Shown here: in pieces, positions 1-5,953 of the stretch
How the letters are laid out: every line of letters begins with the position of its first letter
Numbering within the stretch: the stretch's first letter is position 1
Origin: a virus
Direction: 5' to 3' (one strand)
DNA length: 34,035 nucleotides
Virus record (IMG/VR): IMGVR_UViG_3300042450_001855
Location: 1 to 34,035 of that record
The notes under the pieces: model-generated
The model's database searches: none
Told to the model about the DNA's origin: nothing
The model's input: the letters and a program-made list of their open reading frames with translations, nothing else
Made by a program: the position numbers and the translations under genes

Positions 1-102
1 CAAGAAACAAAAATAAGAACCATTCTCAGCCTCCTACACTTACAACAAAAACAAAAAAATAATTACATTAAAAAGATAAAATCTCCCAAAAACGAGACTA
101 TA

Positions 103-265
103 TACCGCAAACTGTCCAGTTCAAAATTTTTACCGCTTTCCGGCAAGCCCCTTTACCGCTTTCTGGCAAGTCCCCTTATACCGCGTTTTAGTAAGTTCTT
201 TCTTTTTCCTTAACTGAATCTCTTTTACTGTTTTCAGCCAGCATTTTATACCGTATTTTGGCAAG
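103..265. repeat. Iteron-like array of about six degenerate 17-bp direct repeats
   Basis: The repeat reads TACCGCTTTCTGGCAAG. Close copies start at 131, 154, 179 (TACCGCGTTTTAGTAAG) and 249 (TACCGTATTTTGGCAAG), with weaker copies at 103 and 226. Copies start 23 to 28 bases apart, with one gap of 47, close to twice 23. The array is intergenic, AT-rich, and lies just past the stop of the last leftward gene. Such spacing suits repeated protein binding, as in replication iterons or operator arrays, but the function is inferred. A 15-of-17 match recurs at 5955-5971. Confidence 0.7.
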
Positions 266-288
266 TTCTTAAGGGAAAGTTTTTAACA

Positions 289-426
289 TCATAATGAAAA
301 TACAAGAAGAAAGAAAACAAGAAGCCAAGATAATGGTACGGCAAACGCTTCTTTCCCATCGGTCGTATAACCTCGAAATTTATATGCAGACAACAATGTC
401 CATAACTCTTTGACAAAGTTAGACAT
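289..426 (-). CDS. Small tail-anchored membrane protein (45 aa)
   Basis: This gene has only 45 codons. Its ATG (426-424) overlaps the TGA of the upstream gene as TGATG, which supports translational coupling and fixes the start. The N-terminal half is soluble and charged (MSNFVKELWTLLSAYKFRG). Residues 29 to 45 form one hydrophobic helix that runs to the C-terminus (VPLSWLLVFFLLVFSL), so it should sit in the membrane with its N-terminus cytoplasmic. The start faintly recalls DUF5989 proteins, but that is weak. It is the last gene of a leftward chain. The function is unknown. Confidence 0.65.
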   Translation of the reverse strand: MSNFVKELWTLLSAYKFRGYTTDGKEAFAVPLSWLLVFFLLVFSL

Positions 427-674
427 CACCAGCCTCCATCATTGATAAGGGTCCATTCAGGCTCATAATCGTCTAGCCAGTTCATTTGATCAACCTCTCG
501 CTTTGGCCACTCGGAGCGTGCCATTTCGATGATGGCTTCACACAAGCCAGGCCGATAGGCTTCTGGCTCGTTGCGAGTGGCATCATCCACGATGGCATCT
601 TCAACAATTGCATGTACTTTGATGCTTTCCAGCTCTTCATCGTACATCCACCATTCAATAGAAAGAACTGTCAC
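426..674 (-). CDS. Hypothetical acidic protein (82 aa)
   Basis: I chose the GTG start at 674, which overlaps the TGA of the upstream gene as GTGA and has GGAG eight bases before it. A longer frame exists but would overlap the upstream gene by about 85 bases. The protein is rich in Glu, Asp and Trp, with a Trp-heavy C-terminus (MNWLDDYEPEWTLINDGGW). No family is recognised. It sits in a chain of four to five coupled leftward genes, with the small membrane protein directly downstream. Confidence 0.65.
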   Translation of the reverse strand: MTVLSIEWWMYDEELESIKVHAIVEDAIVDDATRNEPEAYRPGLCEAIIEMARSEWPKREVDQMNWLDDYEPEWTLINDGGW

Positions 675-973
675 TTGAGAAGCTCCAGGATAGTTGCGAA
701 ATGCTTTGGTGACCGTCCAGGCTCGCGCTTGAGAACGTAGCAGGCACTGGGCCATTCCCAGCCTCCTTCACCATCAGGCTCGGGCTCTGTGTCATTCTCC
801 CAAATGCCTTTGCAAACATCACCATGAAACACACCAATTAGATCTTCCCCATCGTCCATTGCAAGGCGACAATGGAAAAGAATGTCCTTGGTTGAAGCTG
901 CCTGATATTTCATCACAGTTGGAGGAAAGTACGGGCCGTTAGCTTTGTAAGTACGAACAGTGGTGAGAGTCAT
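671..973 (-). CDS. Hypothetical protein (100 aa)
   Basis: The ATG at 973 overlaps the TGA of the upstream MT-A70-like gene as ATGA. The protein is soluble and mixed in charge, with an acidic glycine-rich middle (NDTEPEPDGEGGWEW) and no membrane segment. No family is recognised. Overlaps on both sides place it in the same leftward transcription unit as its neighbours, so it is probably co-translated with the methyltransferase fragment. Confidence 0.65.
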   Translation of the reverse strand: MTLTTVRTYKANGPYFPPTVMKYQAASTKDILFHCRLAMDDGEDLIGVFHGDVCKGIWENDTEPEPDGEGGWEWPSACYVLKREPGRSPKHFATILELLK

Positions 974-1143
974 GATTTAGGAAATTTGTCAAGTTGATTG
1001 CCGAAGCATTGCCAGCCACTACGCTGACGGCGTGCGAAGAATTCTGCCTTAGTTGCCTCAGGATACATCAGTTCAATTCTGTCCTGCACTTCTTCAGGCT
1101 TTTGGCTATGTTCCCCTTTAGGAGCAAATACAACTTGCCGCAT
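970..1143 (-). CDS. Orphan C-terminal segment of an MT-A70-type adenine methyltransferase (57 aa)
   Basis: The 57 residues match the end of the MT-A70 family of SAM-dependent adenine-N6 methyltransferases: EHSQKPEEV, then IELMYPEATK, then FFARRQRSGWQCFGN. This corresponds to the usual E-H-S-x-K-P, Y-P, F-A-R and G-W-x-x-x-G-N landmarks. The family is normally around 180 to 200 residues, and its catalytic DPPW motif near the N-terminus is missing here. None of the neighbouring genes supplies it. The ATG at 1143 overlaps the upstream TGA (TGATG) and the stop overlaps the next start (ATGA). So this looks like an expressed remnant or a stand-alone domain rather than random decay. Confidence 0.7.
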   Translation of the reverse strand: MRQVVFAPKGEHSQKPEEVQDRIELMYPEATKAEFFARRQRSGWQCFGNQLDKFPKS

Positions 1144-1385
1144 CAGTCGCGGTGGCCTCCCATAAAGTTGCGGGCCTCCACCTCGGGAACAAGGAACTTT
1201 GGCCCCCCAGCCGCAACTCTGGCTTGCTGCTCAGCAAGCAGCTCTGCTTCCCTGGCTGCTCCAGCCGCTTGTTGCCCAGGGCTGAATTGATTAGGATCAC
1301 GCGCTTCCTGCGCAGCCCAGAACTTAGCGGCTGCTGCATCTTGGCCGGCCTTGCGTTCGGCCCATGTGAGTCGTTTTTTTGCCAT
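1143..1385 (-). CDS. Hypothetical Ala/Glu-rich helical protein (80 aa)
   Basis: The protein has a basic N-terminus (MAKKRLTWAERKAG) and then a long Ala, Gln and Glu-rich stretch, residues 15 to 60, that is probably helical. No catalytic motif is seen. It begins the coupled chain that leads into the MT-A70-like segment and is preceded by a leader hairpin at 1405-1420 and a terminator at 1444-1463, so it is probably the first gene of its transcript. Confidence 0.6.
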   Translation of the reverse strand: MAKKRLTWAERKAGQDAAAAKFWAAQEARDPNQFSPGQQAAGAAREAELLAEQQARVAAGGPKFLVPEVEARNFMGGHRD

Positions 1386-1404
1386 GGTGTTGTCTCAGAG
1401 TGGT

Positions 1405-1420
1405 GGGAGCTCTCGCTCCC
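1405..1420 (-). promoter_or_regulatory. Leader hairpin before the 1143-1385 gene
   Basis: GGGAGC and GCTCCC form a perfect 6-bp stem that reads with a GAGA (GNRA-class) loop on the minus strand, about 20 bases before the ATG. No T-run follows, so it is not a classic terminator. It may stabilise the transcript or affect translation; this is inference. Confidence 0.4.
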
Positions 1421-1443
1421 GGTGAATGAACGATAAAAGCAGG

Positions 1444-1463
1444 AGGGGCCTTGGCAGGCCCCT
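1444..1463 (-). terminator. Rho-independent-like terminator
   Basis: A 7-bp stem AGGGGCC / GGCCCCT with a 6-base loop. Reading leftward it is followed by TCCTGCTTTTATCG. It lies just past the stop of the leftward gene at 1475-1690. Confidence 0.55.
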
Positions 1464-1474
1464 TGTCACAAAAC

Positions 1475-1690
1475 TCAACTCCTGATGAAGCTTGTGCCGT
1501 CTTCAGCCACCCAATCAAGGGCGCTGCTGGAATCAGTCAACGCCCAGTAGCGACGGATGGCCGTGTGATGCGGCTTATCGCGATCGGTCAATGCCGACGC
1601 CAGCGGGCAGGCCCGAGCGTTGGAGAATGCGCCGCTGTAGAACCCTTCGCCTCTGTGGCGGGTTCCGATTGCCATGCCCATGCAGATCAT
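1475..1690 (-). CDS. Hypothetical protein (about 71 aa)
   Basis: A leftward frame bracketed by terminator hairpins on both sides (1444-1463 and 1746-1765), which supports an independent transcript. The frame opens at a TTG at 1735; I prefer the ATG at 1690, but no clear Shine-Dalgarno decides it. The core reads GTRHRGEGFYSGAFSN, with an acidic C-terminus. No family is recognised. An opposite-strand frame (1451-1738) overlaps it fully and cannot be strictly excluded. Confidence 0.4.
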   Translation of the reverse strand: MICMGMAIGTRHRGEGFYSGAFSNARACPLASALTDRDKPHHTAIRRYWALTDSSSALDWVAEDGTSFIRS

Positions 1691-1745
1691 GATTTTGAAG
1701 GGGGTTGTGGACCTCTCGGCCCGTTGAAAGAACAATAGTCTCAGC

Positions 1746-1765
1746 AGGGACCGTTGCCGGCCCCT
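1746..1765 (-). terminator. Hairpin between two leftward genes
   Basis: AGGGACC and GGCCCCT pair with one G-U wobble around a GTTGCC loop. The T-run is weak, so it is a less certain terminator than those at 3320, 4171 or 5171. Confidence 0.4.
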
Positions 1766-1838
1766 CTGTTACAAAGCTTCACAATTGCAAAAAGGCCAGG
1801 AGACAGGCTCCCAGCCATTCGCCATTCGCGAACCGCGA

Positions 1839-2012
1839 TCAAGCGCGTGGGGCCCTGTTTCCCTGTATCACCTTAAACCTTTGCCGACTGAACATTGATA
1901 GTCCTTTCATGCGCACAAGAAGAGCGTGCTCATTGTCATCAACTGCTAGGAGGGACCAGCCATTCTCTCCATGCACCCATAGGCTCCATTTAGGACATTC
2001 TAAAACAGCCAT
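1839..2012 (-). CDS. Hypothetical protein (57 aa)
   Basis: The ATG at 2012 is preceded by a strong Shine-Dalgarno, AGGAGG, seven bases upstream, which is the main support for this gene. The protein begins MAVLECPKWSLWVHGENGW and ends with a basic stretch. No family is recognised. The start lies three bases past the end of the clamp-like gene (stop at 2015-2017), and the Shine-Dalgarno sits inside that gene's last codons. The two are therefore likely co-transcribed. Confidence 0.6.
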   Translation of the reverse strand: MAVLECPKWSLWVHGENGWSLLAVDDNEHALLVRMKGLSMFSRQRFKVIQGNRAPRA

Positions 2013-2014
2013 AG

Positions 2015-2608
2015 TTAGCCCTCCTCGCTGTCTTGCCTGACCATTACAGGCAATAGCAAGAATTCCATCTTTAGGCCATCATCCATTTCCGAAGTAATTG
2101 TTACTGCTGCATTGCAGGAATCACCAAAGTTCATCTTCATTCTTCCATGCTCTGAATACTTCGCAATTACATCACTAACCGTTCTCATGTATTCGCTATT
2201 AAATACAGTTGCTCGCCGGGGATTGTTCTCCCATTCTGTAGGGAACAAACTATCAAACTGCCTAGGAAAAGTAAGACTACTTACTGAACATGGCCGGGCT
2301 TCAATAAGTTCCATTTGGTCTTTCTTCCCCCCATAGAATCTCGCTTCATTGTCATTGTGGACAATTTTCTTGCTATAGGCAGCTTTCTTTTTGAAAGCCG
2401 TGGAAGGCAGCAATAGTTCGTCTTCTTCCATGAAGGAAGATTCTGATGTTGGTACTATGCAACGAAAGGCATAGTGTCCATTGGTGCTTCCCACTCGAAT
2501 GGAGCCAGGTCTTTTGGCGAAATGGACGAAGGTTAGTTCGCCCTTGAATACGTCTGTGTGGCAGAACTGTGCAGCCACTAAGGCTACGTTGGACGGAATA
2601 CTAAGCAT
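2015..2608 (-). CDS. Sliding-clamp (DNA polymerase III beta)-like protein
   Basis: The protein keeps the landmarks of bacterial beta clamps in order. Residues 9-50 match the start of a clamp domain (ALVAAQFC, then the STNGHYAFR stretch, equivalent to ATDGHRLA). F114-P123 (FPRQFDSLFP) matches FPDYRRVLP. F136-Y140 and L184-V188 (FNSEY, LLLPV) match the FN-x-x-Y and MPMRL ends. At 197 residues it is much shorter than the usual ~370, so it is a reduced clamp of roughly one and a half domains. It would tether a replicative polymerase to DNA; no polymerase is in this window. Its start overlaps the upstream gene by eight bases. Confidence 0.7.
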   Translation of the reverse strand: MLSIPSNVALVAAQFCHTDVFKGELTFVHFAKRPGSIRVGSTNGHYAFRCIVPTSESSFMEEDELLLPSTAFKKKAAYSKKIVHNDNEARFYGGKKDQMELIEARPCSVSSLTFPRQFDSLFPTEWENNPRRATVFNSEYMRTVSDVIAKYSEHGRMKMNFGDSCNAAVTITSEMDDGLKMEFLLLPVMVRQDSEEG

Positions 2609-3044
2609 GATAATTAAAGTCCTCTAGTTTGGTGGCGATGGCGCAAGGTTTTCGTTGTACAAAAGCATAAAGATCGTTACCTGGCCAGAATCTTTTACAA
2701 TTATTTAATTCAGTTTCTCGTTCTTCATAACGAGCATGTAACCAATGATCATTGCGAGAATCGTTATGAAAACCCTTATATCCTCCACGATTCTCTCTGT
2801 AGTAGAGAGTTATTTTTGAGGCGTGCCATTCGTCAAATTCCCAAACTTCTCGGGCCGACATAGTGAACTTACACTCAGGGATGTTGTTTGTTTTTACTCC
2901 CCAAACTCCGGTGTGTGCTTCAGTCCTATTGTGCCATACGTCTCTGGCACTTAACCATTCTCCTGAAATAACGCACCAACTTTCAATGGGGTGAAGACTG
3001 CCTGTGACTGATCGGTAGTGAATGCACGATGAACAAGGTGACAT
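2601..3044 (-). CDS. Hypothetical Cys/Trp-rich protein (147 aa)
   Basis: The N-terminus carries C4-x2-C7 and C24, with a further Cys near residue 59, which could bind a metal. The rest is rich in Trp, His, Tyr and Arg (for example DVWHNRTEAHTGVW) and is soluble. I do not recognise the family. Its stop overlaps the start of the clamp-like gene by eight bases, so they share a message and may act together in replication. Confidence 0.6.
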   Translation of the reverse strand: MSPCSSCIHYRSVTGSLHPIESWCVISGEWLSARDVWHNRTEAHTGVWGVKTNNIPECKFTMSAREVWEFDEWHASKITLYYRENRGGYKGFHNDSRNDHWLHARYEERETELNNCKRFWPGNDLYAFVQRKPCAIATKLEDFNYHA

Positions 3045-3093
3045 TGGTTTCAGCGTTTGTTGAAAGAGCAGTAGACAATGAAACTGGCTTCTG

Positions 3094-3273
3094 TCAGTTC
3101 CTCGAACTTGGGAAGTAAGTCAGCCGGCAGTAGCGGTCGGGATGCGTTTGGACGCAGCTCTCTAGAGCCTGAACGTTGTCCTTTTCAGGACTATGGATGA
3201 AAGCAGCCAGCAGGAGGAACGCTGCCCCTGCGGTTACGTTCAAGGCTGCATCACGACGGTTGGTTTTGATCAT
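3094..3273 (-). CDS. Small single-pass membrane or secreted protein (59 aa)
   Basis: I chose the ATG at 3273; the longer open frame upstream runs through a terminator and into the HNH gene. A basic start (MIKTNRRDA) is followed by a hydrophobic helix at residues 11 to 26 (NVTAGAAFLLLAAFI) and a polar tail with two Cys. This could be a membrane anchor or a signal peptide. No Shine-Dalgarno is clear. The function is unknown. Confidence 0.45.
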   Translation of the reverse strand: MIKTNRRDAALNVTAGAAFLLLAAFIHSPEKDNVQALESCVQTHPDRYCRLTYFPSSRN

Positions 3274-3319
3274 GGCGAAAACGGAAGGAGGGCTCGCTGC
3301 CCATGAGAAGACAATACAG

Positions 3320-3340
3320 AAAAAAGGGGCTCGAAGCCCC
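3320..3340 (-). terminator. Rho-independent terminator after the HNH gene
   Basis: GGGGCT-CGA-AGCCCC stem-loop. Reading leftward it is followed by six T. It lies 16 bases past the stop of the HNH gene and before the next leftward gene. Confidence 0.75.
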
Positions 3341-3355
3341 GTTTGTAACAATACT

Positions 3356-3856
3356 TTACAGAACATTATTGAAGCGAATTCGATCACTTTTTCCTCCGTT
3401 GCATTCGCGGCATAATACTTGCAAATTGCTTGAATGATTTGTCCCGCCCCTTGAAACTGGATGAATATGGTCAATTTCAAGAATAGCATTATCTTTTGGC
3501 CCGATGCCACACATTTGACACGTGTAATTGTCTCTTGCTAGTATATCTACGCGCAATTTTTGACCGACTCTCACTCTGTTAATAGATACAGCGGTATTAA
3601 GATCGTTGACCGATCTTCCTTCTTTATATTTTTTAACTAATTCTTCCATTGTATTAAACTCATCAACAGTCAAACAAGATACTGGCTTGTTGATACCAGC
3701 GACTCGGCGCTTACCTGGTCTAATTCCTGCAACACGCAACAACGCAAATGCCGTTGTGCGGCTAATTTGATGGTAGTTATACCAATCAGTGATCCGCACT
3801 GTTGGTCCGACGTTGTCTCTGTTTGCAAAAAGCAGTTTCGTGGATAAATTTGTCAT
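3356..3856 (-). CDS. HNH endonuclease (probable homing type)
   Basis: Residues 106-158 form a complete HNH nuclease: C113-x2-C116 and C149-x2-C152 hold the zinc, D129-H130 is the active-site pair and N144 completes the fold (EIDHIHPVSRGGTNHSSNLQVLC). The N-terminal 100 residues are probably DNA-binding, with HTH-like character around residues 27-46. I use the ATG at 3856; a TTG four codons upstream is possible. It is monocistronic, with its own terminator downstream. Free-standing HNH genes in phages usually spread as mobile nuclease genes, which is the likely role here. Confidence 0.85.
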   Translation of the reverse strand: MTNLSTKLLFANRDNVGPTVRITDWYNYHQISRTTAFALLRVAGIRPGKRRVAGINKPVSCLTVDEFNTMEELVKKYKEGRSVNDLNTAVSINRVRVGQKLRVDILARDNYTCQMCGIGPKDNAILEIDHIHPVSRGGTNHSSNLQVLCRECNGGKSDRIRFNNVL

Positions 3857-3952
3857 GGCTTTACGCAAAAGGTTTGCTTGGCCAGTGTACTACAAAAAAT
3901 TTCTAGCGAGGCTTTTTTGCAATAAAACTTTACAAGGCCAGGTCTCCCTCGA

Positions 3953-4144
3953 TCACAGGCCCAAGAAAAACTGAGCGCACTTGCTCCTGCGCAAGCTTTC
4001 AGCGCGAACAAACTGCTGCGAGCCAGTTCCTAGGTTCTTGATCTTGATCAATGGCGTTTCCACTTTTTTGGTCATCACGATGTACTTACCGCGCCAACCA
4101 AAGTTACCGTCATTTAAGTCCACGATGTCGCCAGTAGAAAACAA
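3953..4144 (-). CDS. Small SH3/KOW-like protein (63 aa)
   Basis: The start is a TTG at 4144 with GGAAGGA eight bases upstream; no ATG is available. The sequence has short beta strands typical of a small barrel (TGDIVDLNDGNFGWRGKYIV, then a Lys-rich hairpin), resembling KOW or SH3-like phage proteins, but this is a fold-level guess. It is flanked by a terminator at 4171-4194 upstream and the HNH gene downstream. Confidence 0.6.
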   Translation of the reverse strand: MFSTGDIVDLNDGNFGWRGKYIVMTKKVETPLIKIKNLGTGSQQFVRAESLRRSKCAQFFLGL

Positions 4145-4170
4145 CTAATTTCCTTCCCCATTGTTCCTGG

Positions 4171-4194
4171 AAAAAAGAGGGCCTTGTGGCCCCC
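4171..4194 (-). terminator. Rho-independent terminator after the GIY-YIG gene
   Basis: GGGCC-TTGT-GGCCC stem-loop, followed by six T in the leftward direction. It terminates transcription from the 4332-5162 gene, about 140 bases past its stop. Between the two lies a weaker GC-rich inverted repeat near 4260-4275 and nothing else recognisable. Confidence 0.65.
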
Positions 4195-4331
4195 GAACTT
4201 CCAGAACCAATCTAGGGCATGGACTGCCTGCCGTCAAGCTTTCACAGGATAAGCCCTGAAAGCCCCTCCGGGCCTGAGGTGACAAGTCTAACTTTTTTGT
4301 TGAGCAATTTCTGAAAGATGAGTCTGGATTT

Positions 4332-5162
4332 CTAAGTTAAAGCAGCAGTCAGAAGAGATTTTTCGCAAAGATCTTGTTCTGCATCGTTCGGCGAAAGGTA
4401 ATCCAGGATGAATTGATAAGGGCCAAGTCTGTTAATCTCGTCAAAATAAAACTGAATCACTTTAATGGCCTGATTGCTGTCAGTTCTTCTTACTTCCGTA
4501 TTTCCACTCCATCTGGTGTTAGCGAGATCTGATGGGCATGAACTCTCCAACGATACGTCGCGAAGGCTTGCCTGTTCAACAAGGAAAGCATGAAACCTGC
4601 TGCGTGTATTCCAGTGACAAACAAAATCACCGTATTCCTCGTCAGCCCTTGTCTTGATATTAGCAGAAATACCAATTTTTACGTAATTAGGGAAACGAGC
4701 AAGTCTAAATAAGTAAACAATAGAATAGCTATCTAAGCCCCATCTGCTGGGTTCCATTAGCATTGCGTATAAAGATCCACGCCACATTCCCCCGCAACAA
4801 GGAGGAATGCGTCCCTCAAGGGCCCTTCGTGGCTCTTGCAGGAACAATTTGCCATGGCGTAAGCACTTATGCTGAATTGCTATGCGTCTTGTTTGATACG
4901 GCTCGACTCTTTGACATAAAGCAATTTTTGCCAGTCTTTCGTCGTAAAGGCTTGCAGCACTATCCTTCCTGCCACCGTTGCCACAACAATATAGCCCATG
5001 CCCATTTAGTAGATCGCCAGGCCGAGATTTATGGATTTCTCCATGAATCAAGCAACGATGAAGAGTAGGCTTGGTTTGGCCAACATATGGATCCACTCTT
5101 ACGGCTTTTCCAATCTGAGCTAACCTAGCATCGTAATTTTCTTCCTTCAATTTGCTTGGCAT
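4332..5162 (-). CDS. GIY-YIG homing endonuclease with two zinc-binding repeats
   Basis: Two tandem repeats fill the N-terminal half, residues 9-64 and 73-125. Each has Y-D-x-R-L-A, then H-x-C-x-x-H and a CC pair (H35, C37, H40, C59/C60; H98, C100, H103, C122/C123), as expected of zinc-ribbon DNA-binding repeats found in phage homing nucleases. Residues 147-200 form a degenerate GIY-YIG domain: IVYLFRL, then YVKIGIS, catalytic Arg near R172 and Glu E196 (FLVEQ). The long C-terminus may also bind DNA. It is monocistronic, with its own terminator. It probably cuts a phage DNA target to spread its own gene. Confidence 0.8.
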   Translation of the reverse strand: MPSKLKEENYDARLAQIGKAVRVDPYVGQTKPTLHRCLIHGEIHKSRPGDLLNGHGLYCCGNGGRKDSAASLYDERLAKIALCQRVEPYQTRRIAIQHKCLRHGKLFLQEPRRALEGRIPPCCGGMWRGSLYAMLMEPSRWGLDSYSIVYLFRLARFPNYVKIGISANIKTRADEEYGDFVCHWNTRSRFHAFLVEQASLRDVSLESSCPSDLANTRWSGNTEVRRTDSNQAIKVIQFYFDEINRLGPYQFILDYLSPNDAEQDLCEKSLLTAALT

Positions 5163-5170
5163 GTCACAAT

Positions 5171-5199
5171 AAAAAGCCTCTCTTTATTATAAGAGAGGC
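5171..5199 (-). terminator. Rho-independent terminator after the RlpA-like gene
   Basis: A perfect 9-bp stem GCCTCTCTT / AAGAGAGGC with a 6-base loop, followed by five T in the leftward direction. It separates the RlpA-like gene from the GIY-YIG gene. Confidence 0.85.
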
Positions 5200-5236
5200 G
5201 ATCCACATGCGCGAAAGATGCTTGGGATGATGCTCG

Positions 5237-5590
5237 TTAAAGCCTAGAGATGCACACGCTGGCTACCCCTTGCTCAGTGCTGGCAATGCGAGCGAATGCG
5301 GCTTCCGAAAGGTCGATGATGCGGTTGCCGTAGTAAGGCCCATCATCATTAATTTTGAGCACTACGCTTCTGCCATTGCTTTGATTGGTCACTCTTACTG
5401 TGGCACCAAAGGGAAGGCTCCTATGAGCAGCCGACAGTCCGTAAGCATTAAAGCGTTCGCCATTGGCCGTTGTGCGCCCATGGAAACCTGGTCCGTAGTA
5501 GCTTGCGAGTCCGCATGAAGAAGCCGCCCCTGCTGATCCTGGCAAGAAAGCCAATGCAGCGAGAGCGGAAAGAAAAGTAAGTTTCAGCAT
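5237..5590 (-). CDS. Secreted RlpA-like double-psi beta-barrel protein
   Basis: Residues 1-22 are a signal peptide (MLKLTFLSALAALAFLPGSA with AGA-like cleavage). Residues 26-105 match the RlpA double-psi beta barrel: ASYYGPGFHGRTTANGE, LSAAHRSLPFG, then VLKINDDGPY and RIIDLSEAAF. The residues equivalent to the catalytic set of lytic RlpA proteins are present: E45, H56 and D82. RlpA proteins cut peptidoglycan glycan strands lacking stem peptides, so a role in the cell wall at infection or lysis is likely. It lacks a SPOR domain and is far from the lysis cassette. It has its own terminator. Confidence 0.85.
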   Translation of the reverse strand: MLKLTFLSALAALAFLPGSAGAASSCGLASYYGPGFHGRTTANGERFNAYGLSAAHRSLPFGATVRVTNQSNGRSVVLKINDDGPYYGNRIIDLSEAAFARIASTEQGVASVCISRL

Positions 5591-5607
5591 TTGTTAAGAA
5601 AAGAAAG

Positions 5608-5808
5608 TTACCAAGGGCTGCCAGTCTCCTGGGCAGCAACGTGCATCGTAGCAGATCGTGCTGGAGGGGCGAAAGTGTGGTATGCTTCTTGAGCGAGTCG
5701 GTCCTGGGGCTTAACGCCTCCTCCTCTGGAGCCGCAAGGGTGGACGGTGATGAAAGGATGGGCATTGCCGCAAGGCGTGCCGGAGTCGCATGGTGCTCTG
5801 CAAGGCAT
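5608..5808 (-). CDS. Hypothetical protein (66 aa), uncertain
   Basis: A leftward frame with a purine-rich GGGGGAAAGG just before its ATG. The product is Cys, Pro and Gly-rich at the start (MPCRAPCDSGTPCGNAHPF) and has no recognised domain. It lies between a hairpin at 5860-5885 and the RlpA-like gene. Competing frames overlap it on the other strand, so coding status is open. Confidence 0.35.
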   Translation of the reverse strand: MPCRAPCDSGTPCGNAHPFITVHPCGSRGGGVKPQDRLAQEAYHTFAPPARSATMHVAAQETGSPW

Positions 5809-5859
5809 CCTTTCCCCCGGTATCTTTGGGGAAAAATTGCCATCGGAGACTCGTAAGGG

Positions 5860-5885
5860 AAGGGACCGAAAGGTCCCTTTTCTTT
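5860..5885. terminator. Hairpin terminator with GAAA loop
   Basis: AAGGGACC-GAAA-GGTCCCTTT with a T-rich tail (TCTTTT) on the plus strand and a weaker pyrimidine tail on the minus strand. It may act in both directions. Confidence 0.6.
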
Positions 5886-5911
5886 TGCCTAAAGAGAGTT
5901 ATGAGGCGCAT

Positions 5912-5934
5912 AAAAAAAGGAGCCTTGCGGCTCC
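5912..5934 (-). terminator. Rho-independent terminator after the Gly-X repeat gene
   Basis: GGAGCC-TTGC-GGCTCC stem-loop followed by seven T in the leftward direction. It lies 20 bases past the stop of the Gly-X repeat gene and supports coding on the minus strand. Confidence 0.8.
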
Positions 5935-5953
5935 CTTCGTTTTGGCCTTTGTC

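Noticed and set aside
103-265. The left repeat array as CRISPR
   Set aside because: The spacing leaves only about 6 to 11 bases between most units and the repeats are degenerate; no Cas gene is nearby.
1451-1738. Plus-strand frame opposite the 1475-1690 gene
   Set aside because: It runs against a uniformly leftward region bracketed by leftward terminators; the minus frame is preferred, at low confidence.
4191-4331. Possible tRNA or small RNA between the KOW-like and GIY-YIG genes
   Set aside because: No tRNA T-loop (GGTTCGA-type) or cloverleaf could be built. Only a weak GC-rich inverted repeat is present.
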